A stretch of 64,000 bases of DNA from Hypoxylon rubiginosum (GCA_902806565.1 CADCXA010000050.1:903778-967777), one strand, 5' to 3'. Counted from the stretch's first letter, positions 1-11,434 are shown. Numbers and translations are program-made. Notes: generated from the letters alone by a model not told the origin.

Positions 1-503
1 GCTGCTGCCGTACCGGTTCGGGGCTGTAGGGGATGACGACTGCTGCTGTTGCGGCGGTTGTGGCGTGTTGGCGTACGGGTTTTCCGGGGTGGCCGTGGTG
101 AAGGGCCGCCGTCCTAGCAGCTCGGTCCGGTTCTGCGCATGGAGCGTATCCTCCCGCTTCTCCTTTTGCTCGTCGAGTTGCGCGCGAAACGACGATAGTT
201 CGGACCGGAAGTTTCTGATCCGCTCGAAGGCCTTCTCTTGCTTCGCCGGGTTTAGCTCCTGCTTCGCCAGCGCGTTGTACTCGTCTAGCGTTCGGGAGAA
301 GGAGGTCAGCGAGGCGGAGAGGGAGCCGAGAGCCGCGGGTGTGGGGGCGGCGCCATCCGTGGATGAGAGGAGGGTGGTAAGGTCCCGTTTTATGGAGGTC
401 GACTGCTTGAGCGCCGAGTTGAATTGCGTATTCTGGTAATAGTTAGAAATAAGGTCCGTTCCTAAACGTGGAACATAGGTGATCCTTAAGGGCATCTCAC
501 CAT
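1..503 (-). CDS. bos1: Golgi/ER SNARE Bos1, N-terminal part (runs off the window)
   Basis: This is the 5' part of a Qb-SNARE of the Bos1/GOSR2 family, which acts in ER-to-Golgi vesicle fusion. Exon 1 contributes only the ATG at 503-501. An intron follows (500-433, GTGAGA donor, CTAAC branch, CAG acceptor), and exon 2 runs from 432 to the window edge. The protein starts MNTQFNSALKQSTSIKRDL, continues with a helical region ending in RIRNFRSELSSFRAQL, then the family hallmark of an R-T-E-L-L-G segment followed by an N-P-Y motif, then a Gln/Ser-rich linker. The same order (N-terminal helices, 'RTQLFG', 'NPF') is known in yeast Bos1. The SNARE motif and C-terminal anchor lie outside the window. 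An antisense reading of this stretch is also open but is only the shadow of this exon. Confidence 0.85.
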
Positions 504-2069
504 CTTGGTAGGTATCGGTGGGCGTATGTTCGGTTACTCGGTTTGGCTGGGGGTGAATTTGGTGACGAGAAAGTTTGTGGTTGTTACCATGGAAGGGCAA
601 AGTGAAAGTCTAGACGAATTTGATTTTCTGTAGACACAGTATAGCTATAAGCGTTTATGTCCGTCGTGTCTGACTTATTAGGTACTCTCCCAGTCTATCA
701 GGCAGACATCGAAGTTGAGAAAACTTCCAAGGTTTGGCTCAGGTTCGTGCCTATGTCGTAGTAAGAGGGCCAGTTATCTAACACGTAGCTAGAGCTAGCA
801 TTTCTCCAATTGCAACTTGCGTTTACGTGCATGAGGACCTGTCTAAAGGCATGCACCATTGTGCATAAGTGGGTCTTTCCTTAACGCCGACTATCCGAGG
901 TTTTGATATCGAACATCTCCAAGACTTCTAAGACTCCACCTCAGCAAAGCTTCATTTTTACGTCAAATATCATCTTGGTACAACGATTATTCAGCGTACA
1001 TCATCAGGCCAGTTGCAACTATAGAACCATGCCTCAAAACATGAGAGGTTCTATGCTAGTTTTGAAGCTACAGAAATAAAAGGAACAAAGCTAGCCCCGC
1101 AATCTACCACGTGCGACAGAGACACTAAGACACTAGCAAGTCTATGGCCCCTACTACTGACATGAGAGCTTCATGGAAGAAAAGCCATTGCCTGCCGAGA
1201 TGGCTAACATTATAGACTGGACTATATTAACTTTGAGTGAAACAGTTCTCTCTTCAAAGCACCCTTCAGAATTTAGGTTGCGTACCTAGGTAGATATCTA
1301 ATCCAAGGTTTCGCGAACTTCGAACATGAAAACCACTTGATATATCCGTAGGCATCGTGATGATACCTCGGCGCTATAGAAGATAGCTTCAAGAACAAGA
1401 TCATGTCATTACACCAAGGTCGGTTAGTGCAATCTTTATGTTATATTACATACCACAACGCTTAAGGCCGATATAGCTCAAGGCGTCCTAGCCTCCTGTA
1501 CCTCCATGTGGAGATAGTTGGATAATTCTATCGGTGGTCTGGACTCGCCGTAAGTGCAGCAGTTCATTCAGCTGACGCCTTGTACATTCTGATTCCTGAA
1601 ACCACTGACTGCTTTATGTTAAAGTAAATATGATTTTGAATTATAAAACGTTGCATATCACGTTAATGCTTAGTATAGGATTCAAGATCAAAATGGAGGA
1701 TTCGGCTTGTGGCTGTAAACTTCCATGTTAATAGGTTGCTGTCGATACTCCGAGAACTTTTTGCTGTATAAAAGGGGCGTAGTTGGGTGGTATCTTACCT
1801 CCAATATAGGCTAGCCCCTTAATATGAGGTTGCGGATTGGACTACCTAATAATAACAAAAACCGATCCTTCGAACTCCGACCTCATCCCTCCCCCAATTC
1901 TCTTTTCTCCACCACCCTCACACCCAAGGCGAGCCCTTTTTGCCGCCGTCCGTTCGTTAATTGTCTCTCAACTGCCCTCCAATTGGGTCCGTCACTCCTT
2001 ATTAAAACCTGCGTGATAATATAATGCTTGCCTCCCGGCAATGATCGAGCCCGCCGATCGACGAACCAC
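504..2069. other. Intergenic region between bos1 and the TM protein gene
   Basis: The two genes are divergent, so this 1.57 kb holds both promoters. I see no convincing coding sequence. The last 250 bases before the downstream gene are pyrimidine-rich (about 1880-1990), as is usual for fungal promoters. Several TACCTA/TAGGTA motifs occur, for example near 1285. Confidence 0.6.
1767..1774 (+). promoter_or_regulatory. TATA-like element
   Basis: TATAAAAG lies about 300 bases upstream of the ATG at 2070 and is followed by a CT-rich tract. It is a plausible core promoter for the downstream gene, but the transcription start is unknown. Confidence 0.35.
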
Positions 2070-2100
2070 ATGGCATCGCCCGATCAGCCGGCTCCCCTGA
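2024..2100 (+). promoter_or_regulatory. Two upstream ORFs overlapping the start region
   Basis: A 6-codon uORF (2024-2044) ends in a TGA that overlaps the ATG of a second, 19-codon uORF (2041-2100). The second one runs across the main ATG at 2070 in another frame. If the mRNA leader includes them they would be expected to lower translation from 2070; the leader itself is not known. Confidence 0.35.
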
Positions 2101-3115
2101 GTGTCCTCGGCCGCCCGAGACCACCACCGCAAGCACACGGCGCCGCCGGAACGGGGGCAGTGAGGAATGCGGGAGTGACCACCACCATATCTGCGGAGCC
2201 AGGCACGAGAGGCGGGGATAGGTCGCCGCCGTTCGAGTTCCGCGGCTTCGATTTCTTCGCCAACCGCGACTTCAACGAGCTCAAGGATGCGTCGCGTGCC
2301 TACTTCACGCCCGCCTCCGCCGAGAAGCACCAGCGTCTGCCGTCCACGTGGCTAGGCGATGCGACGCCTCCTAGCACCCCGCGACAATCATCGGGGGATG
2401 CTCTTCCTGCTGCTGGAGGAGATATCTTTTACAGCCCGCCCAGCAGGCAGACGCCTCCGGGCGAGAGGAGAATATATGGGCTAAGAAGGACACAGTTCTG
2501 GTGGCTGCTGGGGTTGGTGGCACTACTGCTTATCGTTGCAATTGGAGTCGGCGTTGGGGTCGGCGTCGGTAAAGCAGCCTCGGACAACTCCAAAGCGGCC
2601 GTCGGTGCTAGTGCTGCATCAAGGTTCGTAGCAAGCGAACTCGTCACAAGACCAATTCTCGACTTGCTAACAAATACTGTAGCTCTTCCTCCTCAAGCGC
2701 AACTTCGGGTACGAACCTGCCTGCGGAAACCAGCACTATAACGACGACGACGACGACGTCGAGCCCCTCGACAACTACAGCCTCTTCGACTTCTACGCCG
2801 ACGGGCAACTCGGAAGGCAAGATCGACTGTCCCGCCGCCAACGGGACGATCTACCAGGTTCCCGGATCGGAGAAGAGCTTCCTGCGCGTCTGCGGCATCG
2901 ACTACAGCGGCGACGAGGCGGAGGACCTGCGCCAGGTGCCCACCGAGAGCATACTAGACTGCATGAAGAACTGCGCCGGGACGGCCGAGTGCACGGGCTG
3001 CGGCTGGGGCTACCTCGAGGGCGACACGGGTACGCAGCACACGTGCTGGTTAAAGGGCGGCCTGAAGAAATCCCACGAGGCCGACGCCAACTGGGCGTTT
3101 GCGGTGCTTTTATGA
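2070..3115 (+). CDS. Single-pass membrane protein with cysteine-rich C-terminal ectodomain
   Basis: Two exons: 2070-2623 and 2683-3115. The 59-nt intron has a TGCTAAC branch and a TAG acceptor. The product is 328 aa. Residues 1-140 are Pro/Ser/Arg-rich and probably cytosolic. A membrane helix of about residues 142-168 begins FWWLLGLVALLLIVAIG and ends in a GVGVGVG run. A Ser/Thr-rich stalk follows, including a run of six Thr. The last ~100 residues have spaced cysteines (segments VCGIDYSGDEAE, DCMKNCAGTAECTGCGWGY, HTCWLKG), the layout of PAN/apple-like domains common in fungal surface proteins. The function is unknown; a cell-surface or wall-sensor role is inference from architecture. The start at 2070 is the only ATG in frame before the first conserved-looking segment. 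Confidence 0.75.
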
Positions 3116-3720
3116 GCGGACGAACGAGGGGATGGAGAGACCGCAATGGGCCGTGGATGCCGCCGGGATGGGGAGTGGAGGTAATCGTAACTAATAATCA
3201 CGTTTTGACATGTACTGTAGAATCAATGCGATATGATACCCTTCGCATCGCCCCTTTTTGCTTCTGTATGTGTCAGACGACCACGCATGAGTTCTAAAGC
3301 AGGTGGTTTCAATAGCCTCAATTTGTGCGGTCTCAAGAATGATCGGCGTGGTGCAAGATCTTCCGTGGTTTATAGCTCAGAGCAATGTGAGACTAAACCC
3401 TCCTTTACTCCAACGAGAACTTGGCTTTATAAAGGTGTTATAGCTCATCCCACATCTCGGATCTTGAATACAGCAAGTTGGATTAGGTATATGTACTAAG
3501 AGAAGTAATTCGATATCAAAAGCGCGGCTCTAACTGCATGTCACGGTAAAGGCACGGAAGTAGCTCTATCAGTCATTGGTGCGAGCGGCACCGTGTGGTA
3601 ATTTTTTTATCACAAATACAAGAGCCGACCAGGCGATGGTCACAATAGCCAATTTCCATCTTCATTAACATACATTTCCCATATTTATATGCGCCAAGAG
3701 AGACATATTAGAAGAAGAAA
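3116..3720. other. Intergenic, convergent 3' ends
   Basis: This is the 3' space between two convergent genes. It is moderately AT-rich, and I see no gene or RNA in it. Confidence 0.6.
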
Positions 3721-5160
3721 TCATTGCTCGTTCACGAACAGGCCGGCCATGCCCATGCCCGTCCCGATGCACATGCTCGTCAGCAGGATCTTCTTCTTGG
3801 TGCGCCGGAGCTCGCTGAGGCCCGTGACGATCTGCCGGGCGCCCGTCGTGCCGAGCGGGTGGCCGAGGGCGATGGCGCCGCCGCGCGGGTTCAGCTTGGC
3901 CCAGTCGAGCTGGAGGTGGTCGCGGCAGTAGACGGCCATCGTGCCGAACGCCTCGTTCAGCTCCACGACGTCGACGTCGCCGAGGCCGATGCCGTGCTGC
4001 TTGAGCAGCTTCGGTATCGCCACCGTCGGGCCGATGCCCATGATCCGGGGGGCCAGGCCGGCGACCGTCGAGCCGACGTACTTGGCCATGATCGGCACGC
4101 CCAGCTCGACGGCCTTGGATCGCTTCATGAGCACCACCGCCGCGGCACCGTCCGTCACCTGGCTGGCGTTGCCGCCGGTGGTGACCGGCCCCCATTGCGG
4201 GAACGCGGTCCGGATCTTGCCCAGGCTGGCCGCCGTCGTCCCGGGCCGGATGCCCTCGTCCTTGGACAGCGTGACGGTCAGGCCCGCGCCGTTCGCGCCC
4301 TTCACCCGGGTGACGATGGGCACGATCTCGTCGTCGAACCAGCCGGCCTGCTGCGCCGCCTCGGCGCGCCGGAAGCTCTCCGCGGCGTACTCGTCGACGG
4401 CCTCGCGCGACAGGTTGAAGTCCTTGGCCACGTTCTCGCTCGTCCAGCCCATCGGCTCGATGCTGTCGGCGGACTCCTGGCTCTGCTTGAGCACCTCCTC
4501 GTCGAAGGGGATCTCGATGCCGTCGCCCCCGATCGTCATGGACTCGGCGCCCGCGGCGATGCCGACCTGTATCGAGCCCATGGCGATCTGGTGCGCGATG
4601 TCGGCCGTGGCCTTCAGGCCTGAGGAGCAGAACCGGTTCACGGACGACGCGCTCGTCGTGTTGGGGAACCCGGCGGCGAGGGCTGCGACGCGCGCCTTGT
4701 ACGCTGCTTTGCCGTCCGACACCTGCAAAAGGGATTAGTAAACGACCTCCCTCTCGCGTACTGAAAAGCGAGGGGTGCGGGGTGCTGTGCATACATTGCC
4801 CATGCAGATGTCTTCTACGAGATCCGGGGAGAAACCTAATCGTTCGCGCGCGGCCTTTAGGATCGCGTACATCAGGTACTCGAGGGTGGTGTCCTTGAAG
4901 CCGCCCTTCTTGGCCTTGCAGAGCGGCGTCCGGATCGCAAGCGTTATTACCACATCGTCCGGGTTCTGAGATGTGCTAGGATTCAAATATGTCAGCCAGC
5001 TTTCCCAAAATACTACCGATGATGCTTCGGAGTACCCAAAAGTCCGAATACCCCAATAGCTCAGCTCAATGACAAAGAACGGGGGAACCGCTTACATGGT
5101 AGCGAGGGGTGAGCCCGGTGCTAGGTGCTTCAGGATAGAAGTAACTCGCTCGGTAGCCAT
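3721..5160 (-). CDS. Peroxisomal 3-ketoacyl-CoA thiolase
   Basis: Three exons on the minus strand (5160-5096, 4975-4795, 4722-3721) with GT-AG introns of 120 and 72 nt give a 415-aa protein, the usual length for Pot1/Fox3 thiolases. It catalyses the last, thiolytic step of fatty-acid beta-oxidation. Residues 5-13 read RVTSILKHL, a perfect PTS2 peroxisome signal (R-V-x5-H-L); most of it is in the small first exon, which a start at the later Met would lose. The catalytic residues are visible: nucleophile Cys114 in NRFCSSG, VELNEAFG, His370 in GHPLGTTG and Cys400 in CIGTGMG. The C-terminus (FVNEQ) has no PTS1. It is an orthologue of yeast POT1/FOX3. Exon 3 is strongly GC-rich and therefore has long open shadow frames on both strands. 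Confidence 0.93.
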
Positions 5161-5395
5161 CTTGGCGGATCTAGATGGCTGAGGGAATGGAGATGTTATG
5201 GATGACGCTGTATATGGGACGTAAGAAGCGGCTCTCTCAAAGCATCACGAAGAAGACGGAACTGGCTGTTAATAATAAGAGGTGGGCATTGTCCGTCCTT
5301 GATAAAGGATAGAATGCGCCGCCGAGAAGAGCACTACTCGGTAGAATATCCAGCCTGCCAGCCTAGGAACAGCCAATCGAGGTAGTACAGGGATT

Positions 5396-5683
5396 TTAGT
5401 CGTCGTATTTTACCGAGGCTCCGGCAGATCGCTCGGCGGCTTTGTACTCGATACTCTTTATCACAGCATCTACTAGCCTGCTAACTCGAGCGGATCGTCT
5501 CGGAGAGGTACTTGTACTTATCTCCGAGTTGTCTACCCAACCGCTCGGTCCGTGGCTAGCATCTGGGGTACGCTTCGAGCTTTCGATTCGACATCCGCGG
5601 AAAGAATCAAACTCCTTCATATTGTATTCATCTCCTGAACTTACATGTATATAAGGCCCTTTAAAGTCCAAGTAATCCGTCAT
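5396..5683 (-). CDS. Possible small hypothetical protein (95 aa)
   Basis: An uninterrupted ATG-to-stop frame begins MTDYLDFKGPYIHV and ends in SVKYDD. It is hydrophilic, with no signal peptide, membrane segment or recognised motif. It lies in the promoter side of the thiolase gene. A GTAAGT donor-like site just inside the frame means it could instead be part of a spliced leader. I do not recognise it, and it may not be a gene. Confidence 0.2.
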   Translation of the reverse strand: MTDYLDFKGPYIHVSSGDEYNMKEFDSFRGCRIESSKRTPDASHGPSGWVDNSEISTSTSPRRSARVSRLVDAVIKSIEYKAAERSAGASVKYDD

Positions 5684-6259
5684 ACATACCTAAGCTGTTG
5701 TAGACTGATTGGGTATCCCATCAATTATTTCGAATAGCAGTCCGCACATAGAGAATCTGGTACAAGCCCCACGAAGTCTCATGTTGGCCCGGATTTCTTT
5801 GTTGCTTTCTTCCGTGAGCCGAGGTGTTCCGCCTAGCGATCTACACGTTAAATCGCAGTGCTTGAAAGAAGAGACTAATCTTTATTTATTACCATGATTA
5901 TGCCCGAAAGAGCTATTCTCCTTTTAACACTGTCTGACTGTCTCCAAGTTGAGCGAGACCGGTCTACAGCTGTCAAGTATTAAGAATTAAGACAATTCGA
6001 AAAAGTGTATTACTAATAAGAAAACTTGCCCCGCATCTTGTCACCATGTCAAACGTTCAAGTGGGCAAAAAGTTATGGAGCTATGCTTCCTCCATCAAGT
6101 TTTCGTGGAGCTTGTCTAGCATGCATTTGAACCATGCCGGTTCTAGCTCAGTATTCCGTATTCGTAGTGGAGGCCAAATGGCTAGCAACCAACGCCCCGG
6201 TGCCAAACCCCAGAAGAAACCTGTGCTCATATCCAAAACCTTTACCCTAAGCAGAAACT

Positions 6260-6322
6260 CAAGCCCTATAATGAGAAAACCAAGCCCTATTATGAGAAAC
6301 CCAAGCCCTATTATGAGAAACC
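6260..6322. repeat. Three tandem copies of a 21-bp unit
   Basis: Units start at 6260, 6281 and 6302; the core is CAAGCCCTATTATGAGAAAC. Copies 2 and 3 are identical and copy 1 differs at two positions. The array lies 130 bp downstream of the GH128 stop codon. Confidence 0.85.
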
Positions 6323-6451
6323 CAACACAGCCTGTATGTGGCTATCAGGCTAGCCATTTGATGTGAGACAGTCTTGCGGCTAATAAAGAGTGTCGCGTGG
6401 TACCGTCCTGTACCACTGAAGGCGAGACCACGTCGAAGAGCCGCGTCTCTA

Positions 6452-7393
6452 TTATAATAGAACGAGAGCGCCGATGACCAATGAAAAAGCAATAGCAGAC
6501 ACCGCGGGTGAGAGCCGTATTCCTTCTCCTGACTGGGGATCTATGCCTGTGCCGCCAACACCCAGATACCATGCGCCGATGTCTGTGAGCTGTCCATCAT
6601 TGTTCAGCATGACGGCATTAGGACCAACGTTACTATCCTTGGACCGGAAAGAGCCAAACATGCTATAACGTCCGACATAATCCAGACGATCGAAATACTC
6701 GGACGACGTGTTGTAGAAAGATTGGGTTGTCGTAAGGTCCTGGTTGTCGTAGTTGTACTCTGTAATCCACTGAGTGACGTTGATAAACTCAGCCGCGTAT
6801 TCGCCCATGTGGCTTGCTAAGCCTTCGAAGTTCCCGTACCAGTGTAGGGTAACGAAATCGTAAGTGCAATTTCTCGTCTCGTCGTCAGTACTGATGAGCT
6901 GAGAGCAATTGGCAAGGAACTGCCGCAACCACGGTAATCCATCTGGTCCGCCTGTACAGGCCGGCAACCCCAACTTGACTCCCCTGTCGGCAAGAGGGGC
7001 GATATTTTTCACCCATAAATCAGCGGCCACAGAGGGCTGGATATTGCTGCCTCCGTTATACGGGGAATCCGGTTCGTTGAATCCCAGCACGTGCGTGATG
7101 TTGAGGCCGCCATCAATCTGGCTCTGGACCGAGTCAAGGAACGACGTGCCATCTACGGAGCCCCATAGCATCGGAACGAACTCGAACTGGTCTTGAGGTA
7201 CATTACTAAAAGCAGACGACGGCGTCGACTCGTAGTTGTAATACCAAGTAAGATCGGAATCCGACTGGACCCATATCTTATCGTCTTCCGGACTGCTGTC
7301 GTTAGGGACATACACTAAACCCCGTTTCGATGACCTGGTTTGCGCGAATGCGACGGAAGAGGTCGCAACCAGTATTAGAGACGAGAGCCGCAT
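6452..7393 (-). CDS. Secreted GPI-type GH128 endo-beta-1,3-glucanase
   Basis: Single exon, 313 aa. An N-terminal signal peptide (MRLSSLILVATSSVAFAQ) is followed by the GH128/Asl1-like catalytic core. The two expected catalytic glutamates are visible: the acid/base in GFNEPD (Glu107) and the nucleophile in WITEYNY (Glu212), with TLHWYGNF just before the second, as in this family. The last ~20 residues are hydrophobic (SAIAFSLVIGALVLL) after a small-residue stretch, the form of a GPI-attachment signal, so the enzyme probably sits at the plasma membrane or wall. Known members cut beta-1,3-glucan; a role in wall remodelling is inference. Confidence 0.87.
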   Translation of the reverse strand: MRLSSLILVATSSVAFAQTRSSKRGLVYVPNDSSPEDDKIWVQSDSDLTWYYNYESTPSSAFSNVPQDQFEFVPMLWGSVDGTSFLDSVQSQIDGGLNITHVLGFNEPDSPYNGGSNIQPSVAADLWVKNIAPLADRGVKLGLPACTGGPDGLPWLRQFLANCSQLISTDDETRNCTYDFVTLHWYGNFEGLASHMGEYAAEFINVTQWITEYNYDNQDLTTTQSFYNTSSEYFDRLDYVGRYSMFGSFRSKDSNVGPNAVMLNNDGQLTDIGAWYLGVGGTGIDPQSGEGIRLSPAVSAIAFSLVIGALVLL

Positions 7394-9858
7394 GATGCAG
7401 GGGGTTGGGGAGTTTGGGGTTGATTGATGGAGAACCAGAACTTGCTCGACACCCTTGATGGCTCAATTGTCGAAAGAGACTCTGCTGTATCTGACCGCGG
7501 CTCTGGTAATCCAACAGCATGAAAGCAATGGAAAAGGAAATTAGACGGAATAATAACTAGATTATAGCATCGACATAACTGGATTGCGACGTTAATAATA
7601 AGATGTCAATCGAAATACAATGGAACATATTCTAGAATGATAAAGCAGAAAAAAATTGGTCGTCAGCAGAATATTGGACGCCGAGCTGAAGAAAGCAACG
7701 CCATAGCGTAAACGATGAAATCGTTATCAAGCTTTCTTACTGTATCCATGGACCCAAACTCACGCGTCTATAGGCGGTACGGCGCGGGACGAGCATCTAG
7801 CTAGCTGTAAAAGGCGAAGGAGAATACGTGTTGGGTTGCAGCCATGAACGCCCATGGCCTTGGCTCCGGTGAAATGTGTTGATTTAACGGGCGCCACCCA
7901 ATAGTAGCAAACTTACCTGCTGGCTCAGAAAGGGCTGTGCCTGCGGCCATGAGCTTACAGACATGTTCGATGGGCCTGTCTAGACGCAGTCGTCTTGATG
8001 GAAAAATGAAACCGAACCACCAAAGCCAAACGTTCACCCAATCTCGCTTCTCGTCCGCAGAGTCGGGCGCCGCCAATATTCGACAACTGCTTCGAGCTGA
8101 GATGGGTAAATTGACGCCTGCATCGTCATATGCAATGCTGCATCGTATTTTCATAAGTGGGTGTCAGTGCGTCGACATTACTTTCGACCGTCAACTTCAA
8201 CATTTCGCCTCAACTCTCAACTCGACCGTGCGTTACATGTCAAAGGTTAACCTATACAGCGTGACCGTTATCATAGATGTCTGTTATCATAGAGAAGTAA
8301 ATATTCCATTGATACCGAGATCTCCGAGTAGGACTTATCGGGCTCCCAAGAACAGAAATTTGGCCCATGGGAATCATGATCCTTGTCGCCATGTTACGCG
8401 CATGAATGCGGGAAACTCAGGAATATTCGTAAGCGCCAACCGTTGCGGTACTACCAGTAGTAGTACGGAATACATGAGGGAGATGATATCAGAAAATAAA
8501 TATAAAAAATCTACAACACAAGACCACGCTGACTAGCTCCCAATATAACTAGCGAATTGGAGGTTTCGTCAGAGTTCCGTCGAATATTTTCCTTCATCGT
8601 TCGATAATGTTTTGATCAGGGGCTCGTGTATACACCGGTGGTCCTAATGTAGGTATACTGAGGCGATGTCTTCGTAGCACTAATTACGGCAATTGGAGGA
8701 GGGCCAATAGTCTTTCACGATCCCACGTCGGACCTTGGTATAGAAGCACGTTCAAAGTGCCACACTGTAGCCTAAAGAAAGCATCTTGTCTGATGGTGTT
8801 AAGTGACAGCATGTCGACGTCAGAGCAGTGCGTTGAGGGGTGTGGCAGAAAAAGGGGTAATAGCATACCTACATTAGACGGCATGGAATTGATCCTTCTC
8901 TACGATGCTAATTATAGCGCCTACTCTGCGTCGATTATGAGAGTCCAAATCTATCCTTTTTAACAATAGCAGGTGAAGACTATGATGTCAAAGGATTCAA
9001 TTACCTGATCCTAAAGTTGGAATTTGATGAAGATTATAGGAATGCGATAGATAGGCCCCTCTACCCAGCAACAAAAGTACCGGCCTATTGCCGATCTATG
9101 GCCTTGGTTCAAGATCCTATCAATACCGCTAGGAGTTCGATATCATTCATAGTAAAAGATGTAGAGAGAAAAAAAAACACAATTGCTTAACAAAGATGCC
9201 ATGAATCCACATATTAAGGGGCTTCGTACATGGGCTTCTTTCGGATGATGCTACCGACCCCTGCTATCCTTGCTTGCCAAGCCTGAGCCTTACCACTTTA
9301 GCCCTTGAACTGGCGAGATTGGGGTGTTCTAGACAATTAGCATCATGGGCTTCTTACTCTTCTCGCTCCATTCTGACACTCCCACGTGGGGTTCAACAAG
9401 CAACCAAGTTCGATTCCTCCAGCAGGTCCAGGTACCTGAATTAAGCATAACGCCCACTCCGATCCCCTTTCCTCTGCTAGCCTGCTAGCCTGCTAGTAGT
9501 AGGTAGCATTTGAGGATGATACAATGACACCCTCCCGGCAGCCCGGAGTTGTTTATCATTGCAGGTATTGGTAGCGTTGTACGGTATCGTCGTATCTCGC
9601 TCGCGCCATGTTAGCGCCGATTAATGCGAGATGGCTAGATGGGCTAGATGGTGTGGGAAACCCTATTAAAATGCGCGAGTCCTTCGTTGTTCTCGGGTAT
9701 GGGTATCTCGAGATTCTTTTTTTCGCGCCTTCAAGGACGAAAGACTGAGGTCAGCACGGATTTCCCTCCCCGCTTAGGCGGATTACCGTTCGAAACGAGA
9801 CTACGAGATTACGACAAAAGTACCTCCTGATAAGGCATAAGGCATTTACACTTTTACG
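7394..9858. other. Long intergenic region
   Basis: About 2.5 kb between divergent genes. Overlapping minor frames on opposite strands near 7.8-8.5 kb show no family features. A short GCCTGCTA triplication lies near 9478-9500. A pyrimidine-rich stretch precedes the start at 9859. No gene is supported. Confidence 0.5.
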
Positions 9859-11434
9859 ATGGCTGCTAAGAAAACTTTCTTTTCCCTTAGCCAGGTGGGC
9901 GACTCTCCTATGGCGCTTCTTCTGCGCCGTTTCCGTTGGCTGCTTTTAGCTATCGTCTTTATCTTCGTAACCTACTCCCTCTTCGGCGATGTGAAGTCAA
10001 CATTTGAAAAGCCCGCTATCGCACAACCGGATGGAGAGTCCGCGAAACTACCTACTGATCCGACAATTCCAGGATCTGGTGAAGAGGCCTGGGCATTTGA
10101 CCTGGAAAGAGATGGCCTCAACTATGGACTATCCGACGGCCAATGCGAGGTATGTGGTCCACTCCTAGATCTAGATACTGTCCAGATCGGCGAATCATTT
10201 AGAAGCTAATATTCGTTACACAACAGAGCGCATTCCCCGACTTATACCAAGAACTCGACCGTGCTCGCGATTTTCTTCTAAACCAGAACCGACGAATCAA
10301 AGAGACCGACCTCAAGCTAGACGCGAAAGGCGACTACACTGGCCTCCAACATGGCGAATTCCACGCCATGATTTCGAATGGCGAATTATACGTGATCAAG
10401 GAGAGGAAAGGCGAGCCAGATCGCTCCCGAGGCCTTGCCGCGCTCGCCAATATGTATCGCGCCATCACCGCTATGCCAGATCCCCGCTTGCTCCCAAACA
10501 TCGAGTTCATCGTCGATATCGAGGACCAAGCTGCTAGGGGCGAGAAGGACCCTAAGCGCATCAGGTGGGCTTGGGCGCGCGAGGAGAAAAATGAATGGCT
10601 ATGGGTCATGCCCGATTTCGACGGATGGAGCTATCCAGACGATGGCGTAGGGTCCTACACGCAGTTCCGCGAGGACGTGCTTGAGATAGAGAACGAATTT
10701 TCGAACGGGTGGGATGGCAAAGAAGACAAGTTGTGCTGGCGAGGCAGTTTATCAGTCAACCGTAAACTACGAACCGCGCTGGTAGAAGCTTCGATGGGAA
10801 ACGACTGGAACGATGTCGAGGCCATCGATTGGCACAACCGCTCTAATATCCTCGACATGCGAGACTTCTGCCGTTATAAGTACGTTGCGCATACTGAGGG
10901 CAATTCGTGGAGCGGACGGCTACGCTATCTTCACAACTGCAACAGCGTTCCAGTCGTTCATAAGCTCAACTACATTTTCCACTACCACCCGCTTCTGAAG
11001 GATAGTGGCCCTCAGCAGGTATGCCCCCTTAATATCACCAACCTTGCGACTTAAGCATGCCGGATATAACTAACAGCTGTGTGAACTAGAACTACGTCAA
11101 AGTAAATCGCGACTGGTCTGACCTGAAGGCGCAGATGGACGGACTCTTGGCGGATCCCGATCGAGCGCGGCAGATCGCTCAAGAGTCGACGAAGGTATTC
11201 CGAGATCGCTACCTAACCCCGGCCGCCGAGGCGTGTTATTGGCGGCGCATGATCCATAACTGGCGTGCCGTGATGGATTTTGAGCCGCGACGGTACGAGA
11301 CTAAGAAAGACGGCACTAAAGTTAGGAGAGGTGTAAGCTGGGAGCGCTTCGCTTTCCGACAGAACCAGAGTTTTGAGCACGGATTCTTCGAACCGGACGG
11401 CGATAACGATGACGACGACGATGGAAGCAAGTGA
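9859..11434 (+). CDS. GT90 (CAP10-type) glycosyltransferase
   Basis: Three exons (9859-10149, 10227-11018, 11090-11434) with introns of 77 and 71 nt give 475 aa. Residues about 24-42 form one membrane helix (RWLLLAIVFIFVTYSLFG), so this is a type II Golgi protein. The lumenal part has CAP10/GT90 features in order: QHGEFHAMISNGELYV, then DIEDQAARGE, MPDFDGWSYP, the CWRGSLSVN segment, FCRYKYVAHTEGNSWSGRL and VVHKLNYIFHYHPLL. Known relatives include Cryptococcus Cap10 and the xylosyltransferase Cxt1. The acceptor here cannot be predicted. The C-terminus is acidic (Asp run). Splice phases are all 0, and translation is continuous across both junctions. Confidence 0.9.

Larger units (their letters stand above)
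5161..6451. other. Intergenic region
   Basis: It contains the thiolase promoter, one small minus-strand reading frame (listed separately) and a 21-bp tandem repeat. Nothing else is recognised. Confidence 0.5.

Noticed and set aside
3665..4792. Long open frames on both strands overlapping the thiolase
   Set aside because: They are Arg/Pro/Gly-rich or antisense shadows of a GC-rich exon; only the thiolase frame has catalytic motifs.
6260..6322. CRISPR-like array
   Set aside because: Units are directly abutting with no spacers, and the genome is fungal.
7801..8536. Overlapping frames of 117 aa (-) and 199 aa (+)
   Set aside because: Both lack motifs and normal protein composition, begin at non-ATG or weak starts, and overlap each other; no splice signals support either.
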